From the NCBI GenBank assembly GCA_039707465.1, contig CM077648.1:71195619-71259618 (forward strand): a stretch of 64,000 nucleotides of DNA, read 5' to 3'. Below, in pieces: positions 21,896 to 34,171 of the stretch. The stretch is from Rhabdophis nuchalis (Eukaryota; Chordata; Lepidosauria; Squamata; Natricidae). Below the pieces are notes generated by a model. The model saw nothing but the letters and a program-made list of their open reading frames with translations. It was not told where the DNA came from and ran no database searches. Position numbers and translations under genes: made by a program. How positions within the stretch are numbered: the stretch's first letter is position 1; the number at the start of each line of letters is the position of its first letter.

Positions 21896-23119
21896 TTGAA
21901 CTAGTCTGAAGTGTTAAGAGCAATTGCTGAAGGTCCCGTTCTGGAGAAGTGGTCTTCGGCTTTGTTCGTCCCATGTCTTCAGCTTGCTCCTTTCCCTTGA
22001 CCTTCTTAACTCGTTGTGGGTAAGATCTTCCCTGTTGCTGTGCTTCCTGAATTTGCTTAGAGACGGATCTAGTTATACGTTGCTCTTCCAGTTTACTTAT
22101 TCGCAGCTCGACATCCAACACCTCTTCTGCAACAGTCTTTAATGTTTCATCCAAAAAAGAGACTGGCAATGGCTCAAAAGGATCAACCACAATACCACCT
22201 GTAGCTCCCTGGGCCGCCCTTTCTTTTTGCGTCTGTCTTATTTGTTCCTCAGTTTCCTGGTCAAACAGCCTCTGTGCTTCAGCCTCCTTGTCTACTGGTG
22301 AAGATGTACGTGGAGATGTAGAACCCACTTTCAGAACATTATAATAGAACTCTTCTGCCTTTGCTATGGTAGACGGTATCTCACTCCTTGAAACCTCAAT
22401 ATTATACCGGTTGGGGCATCCCACCGATATTGAATTTGCCGTTTTTGCAATTCTGCCACCAGAAATCCAAAATCTTTTCTATCCCTTAACATTTTTGGTG
22501 GCAACTCCTTATAAACTCCAATCTCAGTTCCATCAATTTGAACAGCAGAAAGAAATGACCTTTGCAAGATATCATTTCTTATTCTCCTATCAGTGAAATA
22601 TATTACCACATCTCTAGGTAATTGCCTTTGTGCTGCCACACGCGAATTGACTCTGTAAGTCTTGTCAATTTTATAAGAAATCTCATCAGAATCTTCACAT
22701 TTCAATAACACCGCCAGAGCATCAGCACAGACTTTTCTTAGATCTTCCCTGGGATGTTCCCTTATTCCCCTCAGCCTGATAGCAAATTCCATAGATCTGA
22801 ATTGCATCATCGTAATCTCATTATCCAGCTTTTGAATTTTTTCATCGGCTTGTGTAAATTTTAAATCAGTTCCCTTAAATTTAGACTCAACGTCTGAGGC
22901 AAGCTTTTCAATTTTTTTATCCACCTTCAAAATTACATCAGAAAGGCCTTTTACGACTGTTTGAATATCTTTATTAACTAATTCAAATTTTTCTTGAATA
23001 ATTCCTTTAATTTCTTTTTCAGATCTTTTAATCTCTTTGCCTATAAAGTCTTTTAAATCCTGAAAGTCTTCGGCCTTTGTCTGAGCTTGTAGGGGTGTGG
23101 CTGTTTGTTTTGTTGACAT
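21885..23119 (-). pseudogene. L1-A ORF1 (RNA-binding protein), one frameshift
   Basis: Two overlapping frames (23,119-22,364 and 22,424-21,885) meet near 22,390. The N-terminal part (MSTKQTATPLQAQTKAEDF) leads into a Lys/Glu-rich coiled-coil. The central RNA-recognition and C-terminal domains include LRGIREHPREDLRKVCADAL and DVVIYFTDRRIRNDILQ, as in L1 ORF1 (Transposase_22 family). After the shift there is an unusual charged extension of about 150 residues ending near the ORF2 start. ORF1 proteins coat L1 RNA as trimers. This ORF1 is clearly different in sequence from that of the HAL1-like element. Confidence 0.85.
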
Positions 23120-23684
23120 CTTGGCTCGTGCAGAGCCTGCTAACTTTTCTCAAAGGATTGTCCAAATCAGGTTTGTTTTTTCCCCCCCTAGTCTCCAGCA
23201 GGTTTTATTATCCTTTATAACGTGTTAAAATACACAAACCGAGTTGGTGCCGTCTTCAGTTAGTTAAGCAGTAAAACAAGCGCCATTTTTTTCTTCCTTT
23301 TCACACTTGAAAGTCTTCTAACTTCAACGCTACTTCAATACTTCGATAGTCAACAGAGAATAAAGATACTTGCTTTTTAGTGTTAGATGGTAAGAATGTC
23401 GGCTGAGAAATGCTTAGTCCTGCTGATAAGCAGAAGATCCCAGACGCCCGGAGGTCCGGCAGCTTGTAAAGGGAGTCACGCCCTGTTAGCTTCCCAGAGG
23501 CATAAATACCTTCTGGGGTCACTCAGGGGTGCTCAACTGACAGCTGCCTGCTCAGCTCACAAAATCTTCAAAGACTTGGAGGTTTACGAGACGTTTCCCA
23601 TTCCGAAACGCCTCTTTACAGGTGGCTGGGGTGGCGGTCTTCAAAGAGACTGTCGGCAGCAGAACGCAGCACAACCGGAAGCCG
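23120..23684 (-). promoter_or_regulatory. L1-A 5' UTR
   Basis: Non-coding stretch between ORF1 and the 5' terminus (CGGCTTCCGGTTGTGC on the element strand). Presumed internal promoter by analogy with other L1s; no element is identified with confidence. Confidence 0.55.
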
Positions 23685-23722
23685 GGAAGGCTGCAGTTTT
23701 GATTCACGGTGAGAGAAGTCTG
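23685..23722. repeat. Remainder of the satellite-2 unit cut by L1-A
   Basis: GGGAAGGCTGCAGTTTTGA followed by TTCACGGTGAGAGAAGTCTG, a partial satellite-2 unit: target duplication plus the unduplicated remainder. Confidence 0.85.
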
Positions 23723-24339
23723 TAACAGGGACATATGACATTTATGTAAAAGATTTTGCATTGGTTGCCAATTGATTTCTAGCAAAATTCAAGGGATTAG
23801 TTGTAATCTTTAAACCTAAATGTCTCAATGCCTGATTGTTTAGTCCAATTCTAAGTCAGCCATAAGACATTAAAATCAACCTGCTCCATAGTGACAAAAT
23901 GCTCTTCAGTTTGGAGGAGAAATGAATAGAAAAGCAGTGTAATTGTTAAGTGCTGCAGCAAGATCAGTTGAGCGTACAGGAGCCATCACTTAGAAAATTT
24001 TATTTAAAGTGCGAGAAAATGCAATATTTGATAGTAGTAATATTAATTAGAAGAACTTTCTACCACAAATAAGTAGAAATATATTTAGAAACTATAAAGT
24101 TAGAGCTTTAAAGAACAGGACCAAAGCACTGGATTTAACTCAGAAACACATTTGTACCCTATAATTAGATACCATTCTGTTGCCCTATAATTATATATAA
24201 TTGTAATTATTTCCCTATAATTTAATATCATGAAAATCTCGGGGGGGGGATATGCTCAAGATGAAACTGTATGATTCATTTACCCATGATAAGAATGGGT
24301 TTGTTTGTATAAAGTTTTTTATTTTTTCATTTTCATAAC
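23723..24339. other. No recognised feature
   Basis: A/T-rich sequence with no credible ORF, RNA gene or repeat that I can name. Confidence 0.5.
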
Positions 24340-24600
24340 ATATAACTAGGCTTCCCTGAAGGCTCCGGTGGAGGAAAAACGACCCTATGAGCAAACCAGA
24401 AGTCACTTCCGATTTGTCCGCAGGGCTGTTTTTAGTCCTCCGGAGCCTTCAGGGACCTTCAGGAGGCTGGGGGTTTTTGCACTTCAGGGAAGTTCCTGAA
24501 GCCTCCGGAGGGCCTCTGGGGGTGTGTGGAAAGCTGTTTTTGCTCTCCCCAGGCTCCTACAAAGTCTCTGGAGCCTGGGGACTGTGAAAAATAGCCTCAA
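24340..24600. repeat. GC-rich repeat-like block (CCTGAAGGCTCCGG motifs)
   Basis: CTTCCCTGAAGGCTCCGGTG, CTCCGGAGCCTTCAGGG, CCTGAAGCCTCCGGAGG and CTCTGGAGCCTGGGG recur in direct and inverted form within 260 bp of otherwise A/T-rich DNA. Likely a dispersed repeat; family unknown. Confidence 0.4.
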
Positions 24601-24821
24601 ATTTTTTTTAACCCATGCTTAATTCCATTGTCATATTCAATCAATTAGCAACTCAGTTTAACCCATGATAAGAATGTTGAGTTTAAAAAAGATCACAAAA
24701 GCAATAATAACTGATTCCTCCAAATGTTTGCAAACAAGCCAACAAAAACACAATATAATTTTTACACACACACACATTTTGAACAAAAACTATTTTGGAA
24801 ATATCTCTATATTTCTGTCTA

Positions 24822-25067
24822 CCCTGTTTCCCTAAAAATAAGACCTCCCCAGATAATAAGCCCAATCGGGCTTTTAAGTGCATGTGCTAAAATAAGCCCT
24901 CCACCAAAAATAAGCCCCCCCCAGAAATATTGCAAAACAGCAGCAGCTATGAGTTGACCATACTCAACACCTCCTGCATCCCAAAAATAATAAGACCTCT
25001 CCAAAAATAAGGCCACATGCTTATTTCGGGGATCAAACAAAAATAAGACCCTGTTGGGGAAACACAG
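24822..25067. mobile_element. Mariner-type MITE (AAAATAAGACC family)
   Basis: Terminal inverted repeats CCCTGTTTCCC...AATAAGACC and the reverse of CTGTGTTTCCCC...GTCTTATT, flanked by TA on both sides (24,820-24,821 and 25,068-25,069). Internal AAAATAAGCCC repeats. No coding capacity. Confidence 0.75.
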
Positions 25068-25069
25068 TA

Positions 25070-25570
25070 TCATCCCCAAAAGGGTATTATTTTCTTAACA
25101 GATGTGTGCATCAGTGTTCACTGAGAAATCTAGGTCAAATTAAAAGAACACATGCTTTCCTTTCCTCATTCATAGTGTAATAGAAGTGCATAGAAAGGAG
25201 AGTAGAAATTTGCACTCTTATTCCGTCCTCCTTCCGCCTTGTCTTCTGAGATGAGTGGCTTTAGAAATAAAATAAAATAAAAATGAAATAAAATCATCCT
25301 GCAAGACTGCAGGAAAATATAGTACACCAATGGGAGTATTGTGCATGTGTATCTGTGTCTGTGTTTGTGGGTGCAAGGATGAATGGGCAGATAGATAATG
25401 ATAGATGACAGAGAGATATATTGCAGTTAAGAAGGGAAGGTTTACATTTCCTCTTTTTTTAGGCTGATTTCAATCCGGATATAAACTTCCCATGCTCCCT
25501 TTTGAGCAGAGAAAACAATAGTTGGGTATACTATGCACCATGTATTAGGGGAAGATTTACTCTGAGACCG
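25070..25570. other. Mostly unassigned, with short GATA-type microsatellite
   Basis: GATAGATAATGATAGATGAC near 25,390-25,410. The rest has no gene or recognised element. Confidence 0.45.
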
Positions 25571-25579
25571 CAGGACAGC

Positions 25580-25790
25580 AGAGGGGAAAAGTGTTAGATA
25601 GGGTGAATGGATGACTCAGGCTTCAGCAACAAACAGCTCTTTATTAGCACAGATCAACTATGTACAAATCAGCAATGTGTGGTGTGACAGCAGCCCTTTT
25701 ATAGGGAGCTGCCAGACTCTTCAACCAATCAGATTGAATCTCTGTTCCCGCCGGAACAGAGGACCTTAGTGTAAACCATTGTAAATGTTT
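25580..25790 (-). mobile_element. Solo-LTR-like segment
   Basis: On the minus strand a TATA box (CCCTATAAAAGGG, around 25,700) lies about 60 bp before AATAAAGAGCTGTTTG (around 25,640), the spacing and wording of an LTR promoter and polyadenylation signal. Exact ends and target duplication not determined. Confidence 0.5.
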
Positions 25791-26970
25791 CTGATATCTA
25801 ACAAAAATAACTTAGTTGAAGTTGAAGTGTCTTAAAAGTTCAGTCCTTTGGGAGCATTTAGCACGTGAATGCAATTAAAATAAAAGTAAACTGCTATTTG
25901 AAAGTACCCCTTCATTTCAGCAAATGAAAACTTTTTGCTGAAAACTTACAGTTGTGGTATGAACTTTACTCTTTCACTACAATTCCTTGATCTCTCCCTC
26001 AAACTTAGTTCACAATATATTAGAAATTTCTTTTCCTGTCTTGACTATTACAGTCAATTTTCTGAAATACCAACATTACTTAACTCTAAGAAAATAACAA
26101 TAATAAAGAATCTTTAAATATCAGCAAAATACATGGTGACATTTTGTGGTATTTATTATTCTCTGCCAAGACTGAAAGACTGACATATAGAACGTTAATT
26201 TCAGCTTTACCCAACTGAAGACTTTGATTATCTTGCCCTTGTTTGTCTTTCATTGACTAGACATTTTACTTTGTAAGTCAAGTTTATTTAGGGTACTATG
26301 CCAAATAGCATTGATTTAAATGAAAATTATATAAGGATTTTTTAATGTGCCCACCAAAATCAAATGGACAAGCAAAAATAGAGATATTTTATTCATTAAG
26401 GTATGCTTATTGATTAAAAATTGTAGTGCTGTTCTGTTTTTATTTTTGCATATTTTATATTGTGGTTTTTTTATGTGAGTCAAGAACAAGGTCTTGGTTG
26501 TGGTGGCATAGAAATATTTTTATGAGATAAATAAGAAATGAATGTGCTTTCCAGTTGTACTGCTGATACAGCTGTTTGCTGCTGTGATACACTTATATAC
26601 CCACCTACCCAAACACACTGCTATAGCCTCTTTTGAGAAGTACCAGGGGAGACCTGCTAAGAAGCTCTATAACAATGAGTATCAGTCTGAAATACCCTTG
26701 GATTTCTGAAGTTCTTGGGCTAATCTCTAGCTTTGATAGTGGGGGGGCATGGGAGGAAATGGTTCTCAGCTGATTTTAAAAAGTACACAGACCAAGTTCC
26801 CTTTTCACAGTGCCTTTCAAGGGAAATTGAGGATTTCTGAAACTGCAGTTTACCTTCCAAAGAACTATTTTGCCAGTGGAATTGCATCTGCATTTTCTAA
26901 CAATTGTAGAAATCTGGAGTTTTCTATAATTCTTTTTAATTTTTAATATAGTTTTTGATTGGTATTTTTC
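25791..26970. other. No recognised feature
   Basis: A/T-rich, no credible exon or RNA gene. Near 26,977-27,022 AACTTTAAGATGTGG and AATTCTGGGAATTAAAGTCC resemble a decayed palindromic hAT MITE like the one at 55,706. Confidence 0.45.
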
Positions 26971-27087
26971 AAATTTGGCAACTTTAAGATGTGGCTGGGG
27001 AATTCTGGGAATTAAAGTCCATGTAAATACTTCATGGGAAAGTCAGAAGATAACTTTTCTTCTACTTGTCTCTCATATGGGTTCGTA

Positions 27088-30000
27088 AACCAAGAGAGGT
27101 GGCAGAAGCGGAAACTAAGGGGGTTTTTAGTAAAAAATTTAATTTATGTTTTAAGGGGTCCCAGGGAAGGGGAGGGTCAAACCAAAATTAGGGTGGTGGG
27201 TGAGGGGGAAAATCCACCGAGGAATGCTTCCAGGCCGGCTAGCGGTCCCTCCAACAGACGGCTATCCCATCAAGGCTGTGTGTGGGAGGGGCAGGTATGG
27301 CGGCAGCCGAGGGTCATATCATATAAGGGGAGGGCGCACCCGCTGTTTGCGAGCGGTGGCGCGCTCCGGCCCTCATGGCTCCTCTTGCGACCCAGGGTTC
27401 AGGATCTCAGGGCCTGGGCCTTCGGCTGATGTTGTGTAATGCCAGGTCCATGGTTAATAAAGCCCCCCTCATTCACGATCTGGTTTTGGAGGGAGGGCAG
27501 ACCTGGCGGGTATTACGGAGACCTGGCTGGGCCAAGAGGGGGGGTGCCCCTCGTTGAAATGTGCCCACTGGGTTACCATGCATTTCATCAGCCACGAGTG
27601 GGGGGGGGGTGGCGGTTGTCATAAAGGAGGGTCTGGACCCGAGGGAGACCACTGTGCCGCAGCCAGCCAGCTGTGAGTCTCTATGTGTGAAGTGGGGTCA
27701 TGGGAGGCAGTTGGGCTTGCTGATTGTTTACCTGGCTCCCCGCTATGTATCAGCAGCCCTACTCAAGCTTCTCAATGTGATAGCCGAGATGGTGGTTGAC
27801 ACCCCCAAGCTGTTAGTCATGGGGGATTTCAACCTTCCATCAATAAGTGAGGCATTTGAGACGGCAAGGGAGTTCATGGCCTCCATGACGGCCATGGACC
27901 TGACCCAGTTAGTTCATGACCCCACGTGCACACTGGAGGACACACGTTGGACTTAGCTATTGCCTCCGGTCAGTGGCTGAGTGATCTTGGTTTAGGGGAA
28001 ATAGCCGTTGAACCCCTGTCATGATCAGATCACTCTCTCCTTCGGCCTGGCTTTCTAACCGCTACATCCCACCGCGGGGAGGCGGAACTGGAAGCGGTGA
28101 GATGGTTCCGTCCCAGGTGCCTGATGGACCCTGAGAGGTTCCAGATGGAGCTTGGGCCAATACCTGAGACCCTGACCCGCGACTCGACTGAGGACCTAGT
28201 GGCCGCTTGGAATAGTGCGGCCACGGGGGCCCTGGAGCGGGTCGTGCCTTTGCGGCCTCTCACCCGGCGCCGAACCACCTTGGCCCCTTGGTTTTCTGAG
28301 GAGCTGAGGGTGATGAAACATCGGAAGAGATGCCTAGAGGGCAGTTGGAGGGCCACCCGCTCTGAGTCTGACCGGACACTGGTAAGGTCGTATTTGAAGA
28401 CCTACCTAGTGGCGATAAAAGCGGCGAAACGTAATTATTTCTCTGCTCTTATCGCGTCTGCAGATAACCGGCCTGCCGCCCTGTTTAGGGTGACCCGCTC
28501 TCTCCTTCACTAGAGGGCGCGGGATGCCCCCTTGCAGGGTCATGGGGAGGAATTTGGGTGTTATCTGCATGATAAAATCGATCAGATCTGGTACGGGTTG
28601 GCCTCCAATTGGACTAGTTCAGATGGGCTGACGGAGGCAGGTCTTGAGTCTGTTATCTGGGAAGAGTTCGATCCTGTGACTCCTGAGGACATGGACAGGA
28701 TGCTGGGGCGGATGAATGCCACCACATGTTTATTGGACCCGTGTCCCAGCTGGTTGGTACTGGCCTCCCGGGAGGTTACACGAGGCTGGCTCCAGGGAAT
28801 TGTCAATGCTTCTTTGAGTGAGGGGTTTCTGCCGGCCGCTTTGAAAAAGGCTGTGATGAGGCCCCTCCTCAAGAAGCCCTCCCTGGACCTGACTGTGTTG
28901 GCCAACTACCGTCCTGTCTCCAACCTTTGCTTTCTTGCGAAGGTTGTTGAGAGTGTGGTGGCGCGACAACTCCCTCAGCACCTGGAGGAAACTGTCTATC
29001 TGGACCCGCACCAGTCCAGCTTCCGGCCTGGGCACAGCACAGAGACAGCATTGGTCGCGTTGGTGGATGATCTCTGGAGGGCTCAGGATAGGGGTTGTTC
29101 CTCTATCCTGGTCCTGTTAGATCTCTCAGCGGCTTTCAATACCATCGACCATGGTATCATGTTGCACCGGCTGGAGGGGCTGGGGGTGGGGAGCACCATT
29201 TTATGGTGGTTCTCCTCCTACCTCTCCGACTGGTCACAATTTGTGTTGGCAGGAGGGCAGAGGTCGATGTTGAGGTGCCTCACTTGTGGGTTACCACAGG
29301 AGTCGGTCCTCTCGCCTCTCCTGTTCAACATTTATATGAAGCCGTTGGGTGAGATCATCAGTGGTTTCGGGGTAGAATTCCACCAGTATGTTGATGATAC
29401 TCAGCTGTACATCTCTACCCCTGACCATCCCAACGATGCGGTGGAAGTGATGTCCAAGTGTCTGGAGGCCGTGCGAGTCTGGGTGGGGAGAAACAGGCTC
29501 CGACTCAACCCATCCAAGACCGAGTGGCTGTGGCTTTCGGCGTCACGATATAGGCAGTTGGTGCCAGCTCTGGCTATTGGGGGCGAGTCATTGGCCCCCA
29601 CAGAGAGGGCTCGCAACTTGGGTGTCCTCCTGGACTCTCGGCTGTCTCTAGAAGACCATATGACAGCCATGGCCAGGGGGCTTTTTAATCAGGTCCGCCT
29701 GATACGCCAGTTGCGCCCCTTTCTGGATCATGACGCTTTACGCACGGTCACTCAAGCCCTCGTCATCTCCCGCCTGGACTACTACAATGCTCTCTATATG
29801 GGGCTTCCCTTGAAGTGCACCCAGAGGCTCCAGTTAGTTCAGAATGTGGCCGCGCGGGGGATTCTTGGAGCCTCCAGATGTCCCACATGACACCTCTCCT
29901 GCGGGAGCTGCACTGGCTGCCTGTGGCTTTCTGGCTGCACTTCAAGGTACTAGTAACCACCTTTAAAGCGCTCCATGGCAAGGGACCTGGTTATCTTCAA

Positions 30001-30443
30001 GACCGCCTCCTGCTACCAAATACCTCCCATCGACCAGTTCGCTCCCACAGAGAGGGCCTCCTCAGGGTGCCGTTGGCTAAACAATGTTGGCTGGCGACCC
30101 TCAGGGGGAGACCCTTCTCTGTGGCAGCCCCTGCCTTCTGGAATGACCTACCCCCTGACCTACGGATGATCACCGACCTACGCCTTTTCCGTCAGGCCCT
30201 GAAGACCCATTTATTTCGTGCAGCCGGCCTGACATAGTTTTTAACTGGCATAGTTTTAAATGGTATAGTTTTGAATGGTTTTTTAGCAGGGATTTTAACA
30301 AGGTTTTAAGACAGGCTATTTATCATTTAATATATTTTTTAAGGTTTCTATGTTTTTTACTTGTGATTTTATTGTTGCCTGTACACCACCCTGAGTCCCG
30401 GAAGGGGGAAGGGCGGTATAGAAATTTAAAAAATACAATACAA
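27088..30443 (+). mobile_element. L2 LINE, nearly complete (copy L2-27k)
   Basis: Runs from GAGAGGTGGCAGAAGCGG (5' UTR region shared with other copies) to the 3' signature CACCCTGAGTCCCGG...GAAGGGCGGTATAGAAATTT and a short A-rich tail. The conserved 5' hairpin is absent, so the start is truncated or a different subfamily. It shares diagnostic wording (TWRVL..., [24 protein letters not shown]) with L2-f. Confidence 0.86.
27375..30237 (+). pseudogene. L2-27k ORF, several lesions
   Basis: Endonuclease motifs [21 protein letters not shown] and SDHSLL are present but spread over at least three frames between 27,375 and 28,100. From 28,097 the linker and reverse transcriptase run in one frame (MDPERFQMELGPI, LDLSAAFNTIDHG) except for an in-frame TAG at 28,511-28,513 where sister copies have a sense codon. 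Motif C reads YVDD instead of YADD (about 29,388). A frameshift near 29,885 moves the last 115 codons to another frame, ending at 30,237. Not functional. Confidence 0.85.
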
Positions 30444-30575
30444 TATCCCCCTTCTCCTACCTACATCCCCATGAAACAAACTATGGTTACTTCTGTGACA
30501 TGGGGAAAACAGCATTTGTGAATGTCCTTTCTTTTTTACTGTTCCAAGTAGAAGCAGATTACCATGATCCTGTTG

Positions 30576-30708
30576 TAGGGGTGTCAAACTTGCTGCCCAC
30601 AGGCCGGATGCATTATGCTCAGGTCACACTCACCCTGGCTTCACAAAGGCAAAGAAACATCACGATACGTCACAATACATCACGTGACACAATTGAGTTT
30701 GACATCTG
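30576..30708. mobile_element. hAT MITE (GGGGTGTCAAACT family)
   Basis: Left TAGGGGTGTCAAACTTG and right CAATTGAGTTTGACATCTG are inverted repeats. Inside are CACGATACGTCACAATACAT-type repeats. Flanking 8-mers TCCTGTTG and TGCTGTAG are similar but not identical, as for an old 8-bp hAT target duplication. Confidence 0.65.
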
Positions 30709-31650
30709 TGCTGTAGGGCTTGTATTCAAAACATCTGGGAATCATTGTGAACAACAGTGGAAACTCTGTTTATTTGGTGTCCTATTTTGAAGAGGGACAG
30801 AAGTTCCTGCTACAGTTTTTAAAAGTGTACAAATATTTAGAGATGGGAGTTCTAAATTAAATCCAGTCCTGGGGTCTGTCACAATCAGACATGGGGCTGA
30901 TATGCTATGCCCTTGTGCTGTCTCTCTTCCTGCTTCTTCCCTATTATCCTTTTTTTACCTAGTGCACTAACTAGGTGCACTAAGTACAATTGTATATATC
31001 TGTAAAGCTCATTTTGAACAGTGAAGGTTTTTTGTTAGATTTGGAGATTTTCTTTCTTTGGGGAAATTTTTTTAAGGGAGAGAAAACTCCCTAACCAGGA
31101 TGTGGACATTCCCCCTCCCTCTCTCTCTCTCTTTCTGTGTCTTCCCCCATGTCACTGAAATTGACTCTGGGAAGCACACAACAATCAGCAAAGAATAGCT
31201 TAAAGATAATTAAAAGCAATGTCTTAGCCTAGGGTTTTTAATAACTGTGCTATTCTCTCGAACAAAACAATAGGCAGGCACTTCTGGATGATCACCATTG
31301 CACAGCCTTCTGCTGGGATGCTTATATATAGAGGCCTATTCCAGCTCAAAGCATTTCCATGCCTGGAAAGGAACCAAATGGTACCCTGATCTGCTGGAAC
31401 CCTTAGGAAACCAATAAAATCATATCACACCCTATTATTCATGCCTACAACCCCTCACCAAGCTCTGCTCCCTTTATGATTTGGTCTTCTGCAAAGAATA
31501 AGATTCTCTTGCCAGAATCAGGAAAAATTGGAGATGTTTCTACTAAAAAAAAGAAAAATTGTGTTTCATTTGTGCTGCTCTCTTCAACCAAAAATAGACA
31601 ATTGTTTACAATAGAATAGATTTCAAAACATCCAAAGCAAACAATGCAAT
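30709..31650. other. No recognised feature
   Basis: Unassigned sequence with a short CTCTCT run near 31,120. No exon, RNA gene or named repeat seen. Confidence 0.45.
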
Positions 31651-31653
31651 CAC

Positions 31654-31914
31654 TTGATTTCAGTAATTATTGCCTTGATCACCACTCAATTGGACTACTA
31701 CAAGGTACTCCATGCAGGGTTGCCTGTAGAGACCATTCTGAAGCTAGCAAATATATGTGTGAAATGCATGGGTAAGTTTATTGGCAGAACAGTTTGCCCA
31801 ATACACAATTACACCTATAGTAATATTGCAGCATTAGTAGTCAGAAGGCCTGGGGGCTGGGGCCCAATTCAAAGTCTGACAATTGCCTTTAAACCTTTAA
31901 ATATACAACATTAA
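31654..31914 (+). mobile_element. Old, diverged L2 fragment
   Basis: The translation contains ALITTQLDYYKVLHAGLPVE, a degraded form of the ALVTSRLDYCNALYMGLPLR block found in the young copies. Much older than the other L2s here. Confidence 0.65.
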
Positions 31915-32299
31915 TCAGGCAACACCTGATGAATTTTATGCTTTTTCTGTTTTATAAATGTATTTTGGAGCTCATAGAATTTAGGTGGCTATAACCACTT
32001 TGAATGAATGACTGAATCTGCCTATCCAATTTGATAATTAATGGATGGCCCATTGCAAGTTTTCCTTTGGAGGCTCATGGGCATGGATGGGAGGGGATGC
32101 TTTTTGTAATGGTCCCACCAGTATTCCCCCAAGATGTGTGCAACCCTCACCTTGCTCCAATTCTGTAAAAAGATTAAAGCCATTTTATTTCAATCCACTT
32201 TTAGTACCAGATACCTCCTGTGGGGCTTTTTGGGAGGTTTTATCTTTGCTTTCCATTATTATTTTTTGTTTAGGATATTGTTCTGATCTCTATACTTAA

Positions 32300-33230
32300 C
32301 AGAATAACAGACTAACAGAGTTGGAAGGGACCTTGGAGGTCTTCTATTACAAGCCCCTGCAGAAGACCCTATAGGATTCCAGACAAATGCCGGACGGTCT
32401 GTTCTTAAAAACCTCCAGTGAGAATTTCTGAAGCCAAGCTGTTCCAATGATTGATTGTTTTCACTGTCAGGAAATTTCTCTTTAGTTCTAGGTTGGATCT
32501 CAGTTTGATAAGTTTTTATCCATTACTTCTTGTCTTGCCTTCAGATGCTTTGGAGGATAGGCTAACCTTCTCTTCTTTGTGACAGCCCCTTAAATATTAC
32601 AAAACTGCTATCTTTCCTAGTCCTTCACTTTGTTAGATTAAACTTTCCCAGTTCCTGCAACCGTTCTTTATAAGTTTTAGCCTCCAGTTCCCTAATCATC
32701 TTTGTTCTTCTCTGCACTTTTTCTAGCATCTCAACATCTTTTTTGTATTGTGGTGATCAAAACTAGATGCAGTATTTCTAGTGGTCTCATCAGTAAAATC
32801 ATAAAATGACACAAACATATCCAATGATCTTGATACTATTCTTCTAATGTGGCAGCCCAGGACTGCATCGGCTTTTTTGGCTGCTGCAGCACAGTGCTGG
32901 CTCATACTTAAGTGGTTGTCCACTATGACTCCTAGATCCCACTCACAGTTACTACTATTGAGCAAATAGTATTTTATAACTGTGCATCTGGTTCTTTTTG
33001 TCTAGGTGTAAACGTTACTTTTCTCACCCCTGAATTGCATCTTATTGGATAGGGCCAATAGAAGGGGAGAGAATTTCCTTTCAAACTCCTCATCTAAATC
33101 CTTTGTTGATGAATACTGGACCCAAAACAGAACCTTGGGGTATCCCACTGTGTACTTCCCTCTCTTTAGATGTAGCTGCATTAAGAACTACACCTTGAGT
33201 GTGGTTGGTCAGCCAGTTAGGAATCCAACT
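32300..33230 (-). mobile_element. CR1 LINE, 3' part
   Basis: 3' end at GAGTTGGAAGGGACCTTGGA (32,318). The minus-strand translation has WDLGVIVDNHLSMSQHCAAA and LGCHIRRI from the CR1 reverse transcriptase C-terminal region, and sequence upstream to about 33,230 (CTTGGGGTATCCCACTGTG) belongs to the same ORF. Many stops and frameshifts. Confidence 0.85.
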
Positions 33231-34170
33231 GATGGAGATGTTTTTATGTTGTTTTTGTTTATTTTTGTTTTTGTTGATGTTTCTGTTTGTTGGTTTTATT
33301 TCTGGGGAAAATTCTAAGAACTACAAAATAAATGTAGAGCCACAAGCTGAAGCTTGCAGATTTAATATAAAATGGCATAATGTGTTTTCTTAATCAGAGG
33401 AGAAAGGAGTCAGACATAGAGACCACATAGCTCTGGAAAGACAATCACATGTGTCGCCAATCAGTATAAACTGGCCTGAAGCAGGGTTTCAACCTCCTTG
33501 TATTACCCTTCATATCGCTTCAAAGAACTCTCTCCACCCCTCTAAAGGTTGGCTGGATCTTGCTGGACTTCAGAGCAAAGCAGAGTTCAGAAGATTTCCT
33601 AACCGATTGGAAGGTTTGTTAATAGAAAGAGAGGGAACATGAGGGGAGAGGAGGCAGGCCAGGGCATTCCTCTAAGGAGCATGGGAGATTAATGAGGCTG
33701 AGGCAGAAGAGAACAATTCTGAGGCTCACAACAAAGGAGAAGTCAGGGAAGGAAACCAGGGACACAAGCCACTACCCAGAAAAGTCATTTAAGATTGTGC
33801 AGCCAAAGATGTTTTTTAGAAAAGAAGTGGGGCTCATCAACTAACTGGAATACTCCCTCTCCCCTCTCCCATGATTAATTATCCTTTTGGCTTAATTGCT
33901 CTCTAATGTTAATGCCTTTCTCCCCCTTTCATGTCATTTCTCCTTTTCTGTTAAAGGTTGTCAAGGCCAGGCTAAATAAAAAAAAAGGTGGAGATGAATA
34001 ATTTGAGTAGAAAGGTTTTTGAAGGAGAAGAAATAATTGCTTCCAAAGGAGGCAAGTAAACTGCAATTAAGCCCAGCTATAACTTGTAGGCAAGCAATAG
34101 CAAAATAACAAGGGTTTAAAAAAAAAGATTTTACAAGAAAGCTTAAAAACTTTATATATGTATGTATATA
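33231..34170. other. No recognised feature
   Basis: Includes a T- and G-rich run (33,240-33,300) and a TATG microsatellite next to 34,150. No credible exon. Confidence 0.45.
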
Positions 34171-34171
34171 T

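Larger units (their letters stand above)
11159..23684 (-). mobile_element. Full-length L1 LINE (L1-A), opened by a 6.5-kb insertion
   Basis: The 3' end lies at 11,159 and the 5' end at 23,684. Both ends abut GGGAAGGCTGCAGTTTT (left copy about 11,144-11,160, right copy about 23,685-23,701), and the right copy is followed by the rest of a satellite-2 unit (GATTCACGGTGAGAGAAGTCTG). This is a 17-bp target-site duplication and shows that the two L1 blocks are one insertion. Parts: 5' UTR 23,120-23,684, ORF1, ORF2, C-rich (sense strand G-rich) 3' UTR. The blocks 11,159-13,154 and 19,681-23,684 join in frame at the inner duplication. Damaged by frameshifts, an L2 tail at about 21,540 and the inner insertion. 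Confidence 0.9.
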
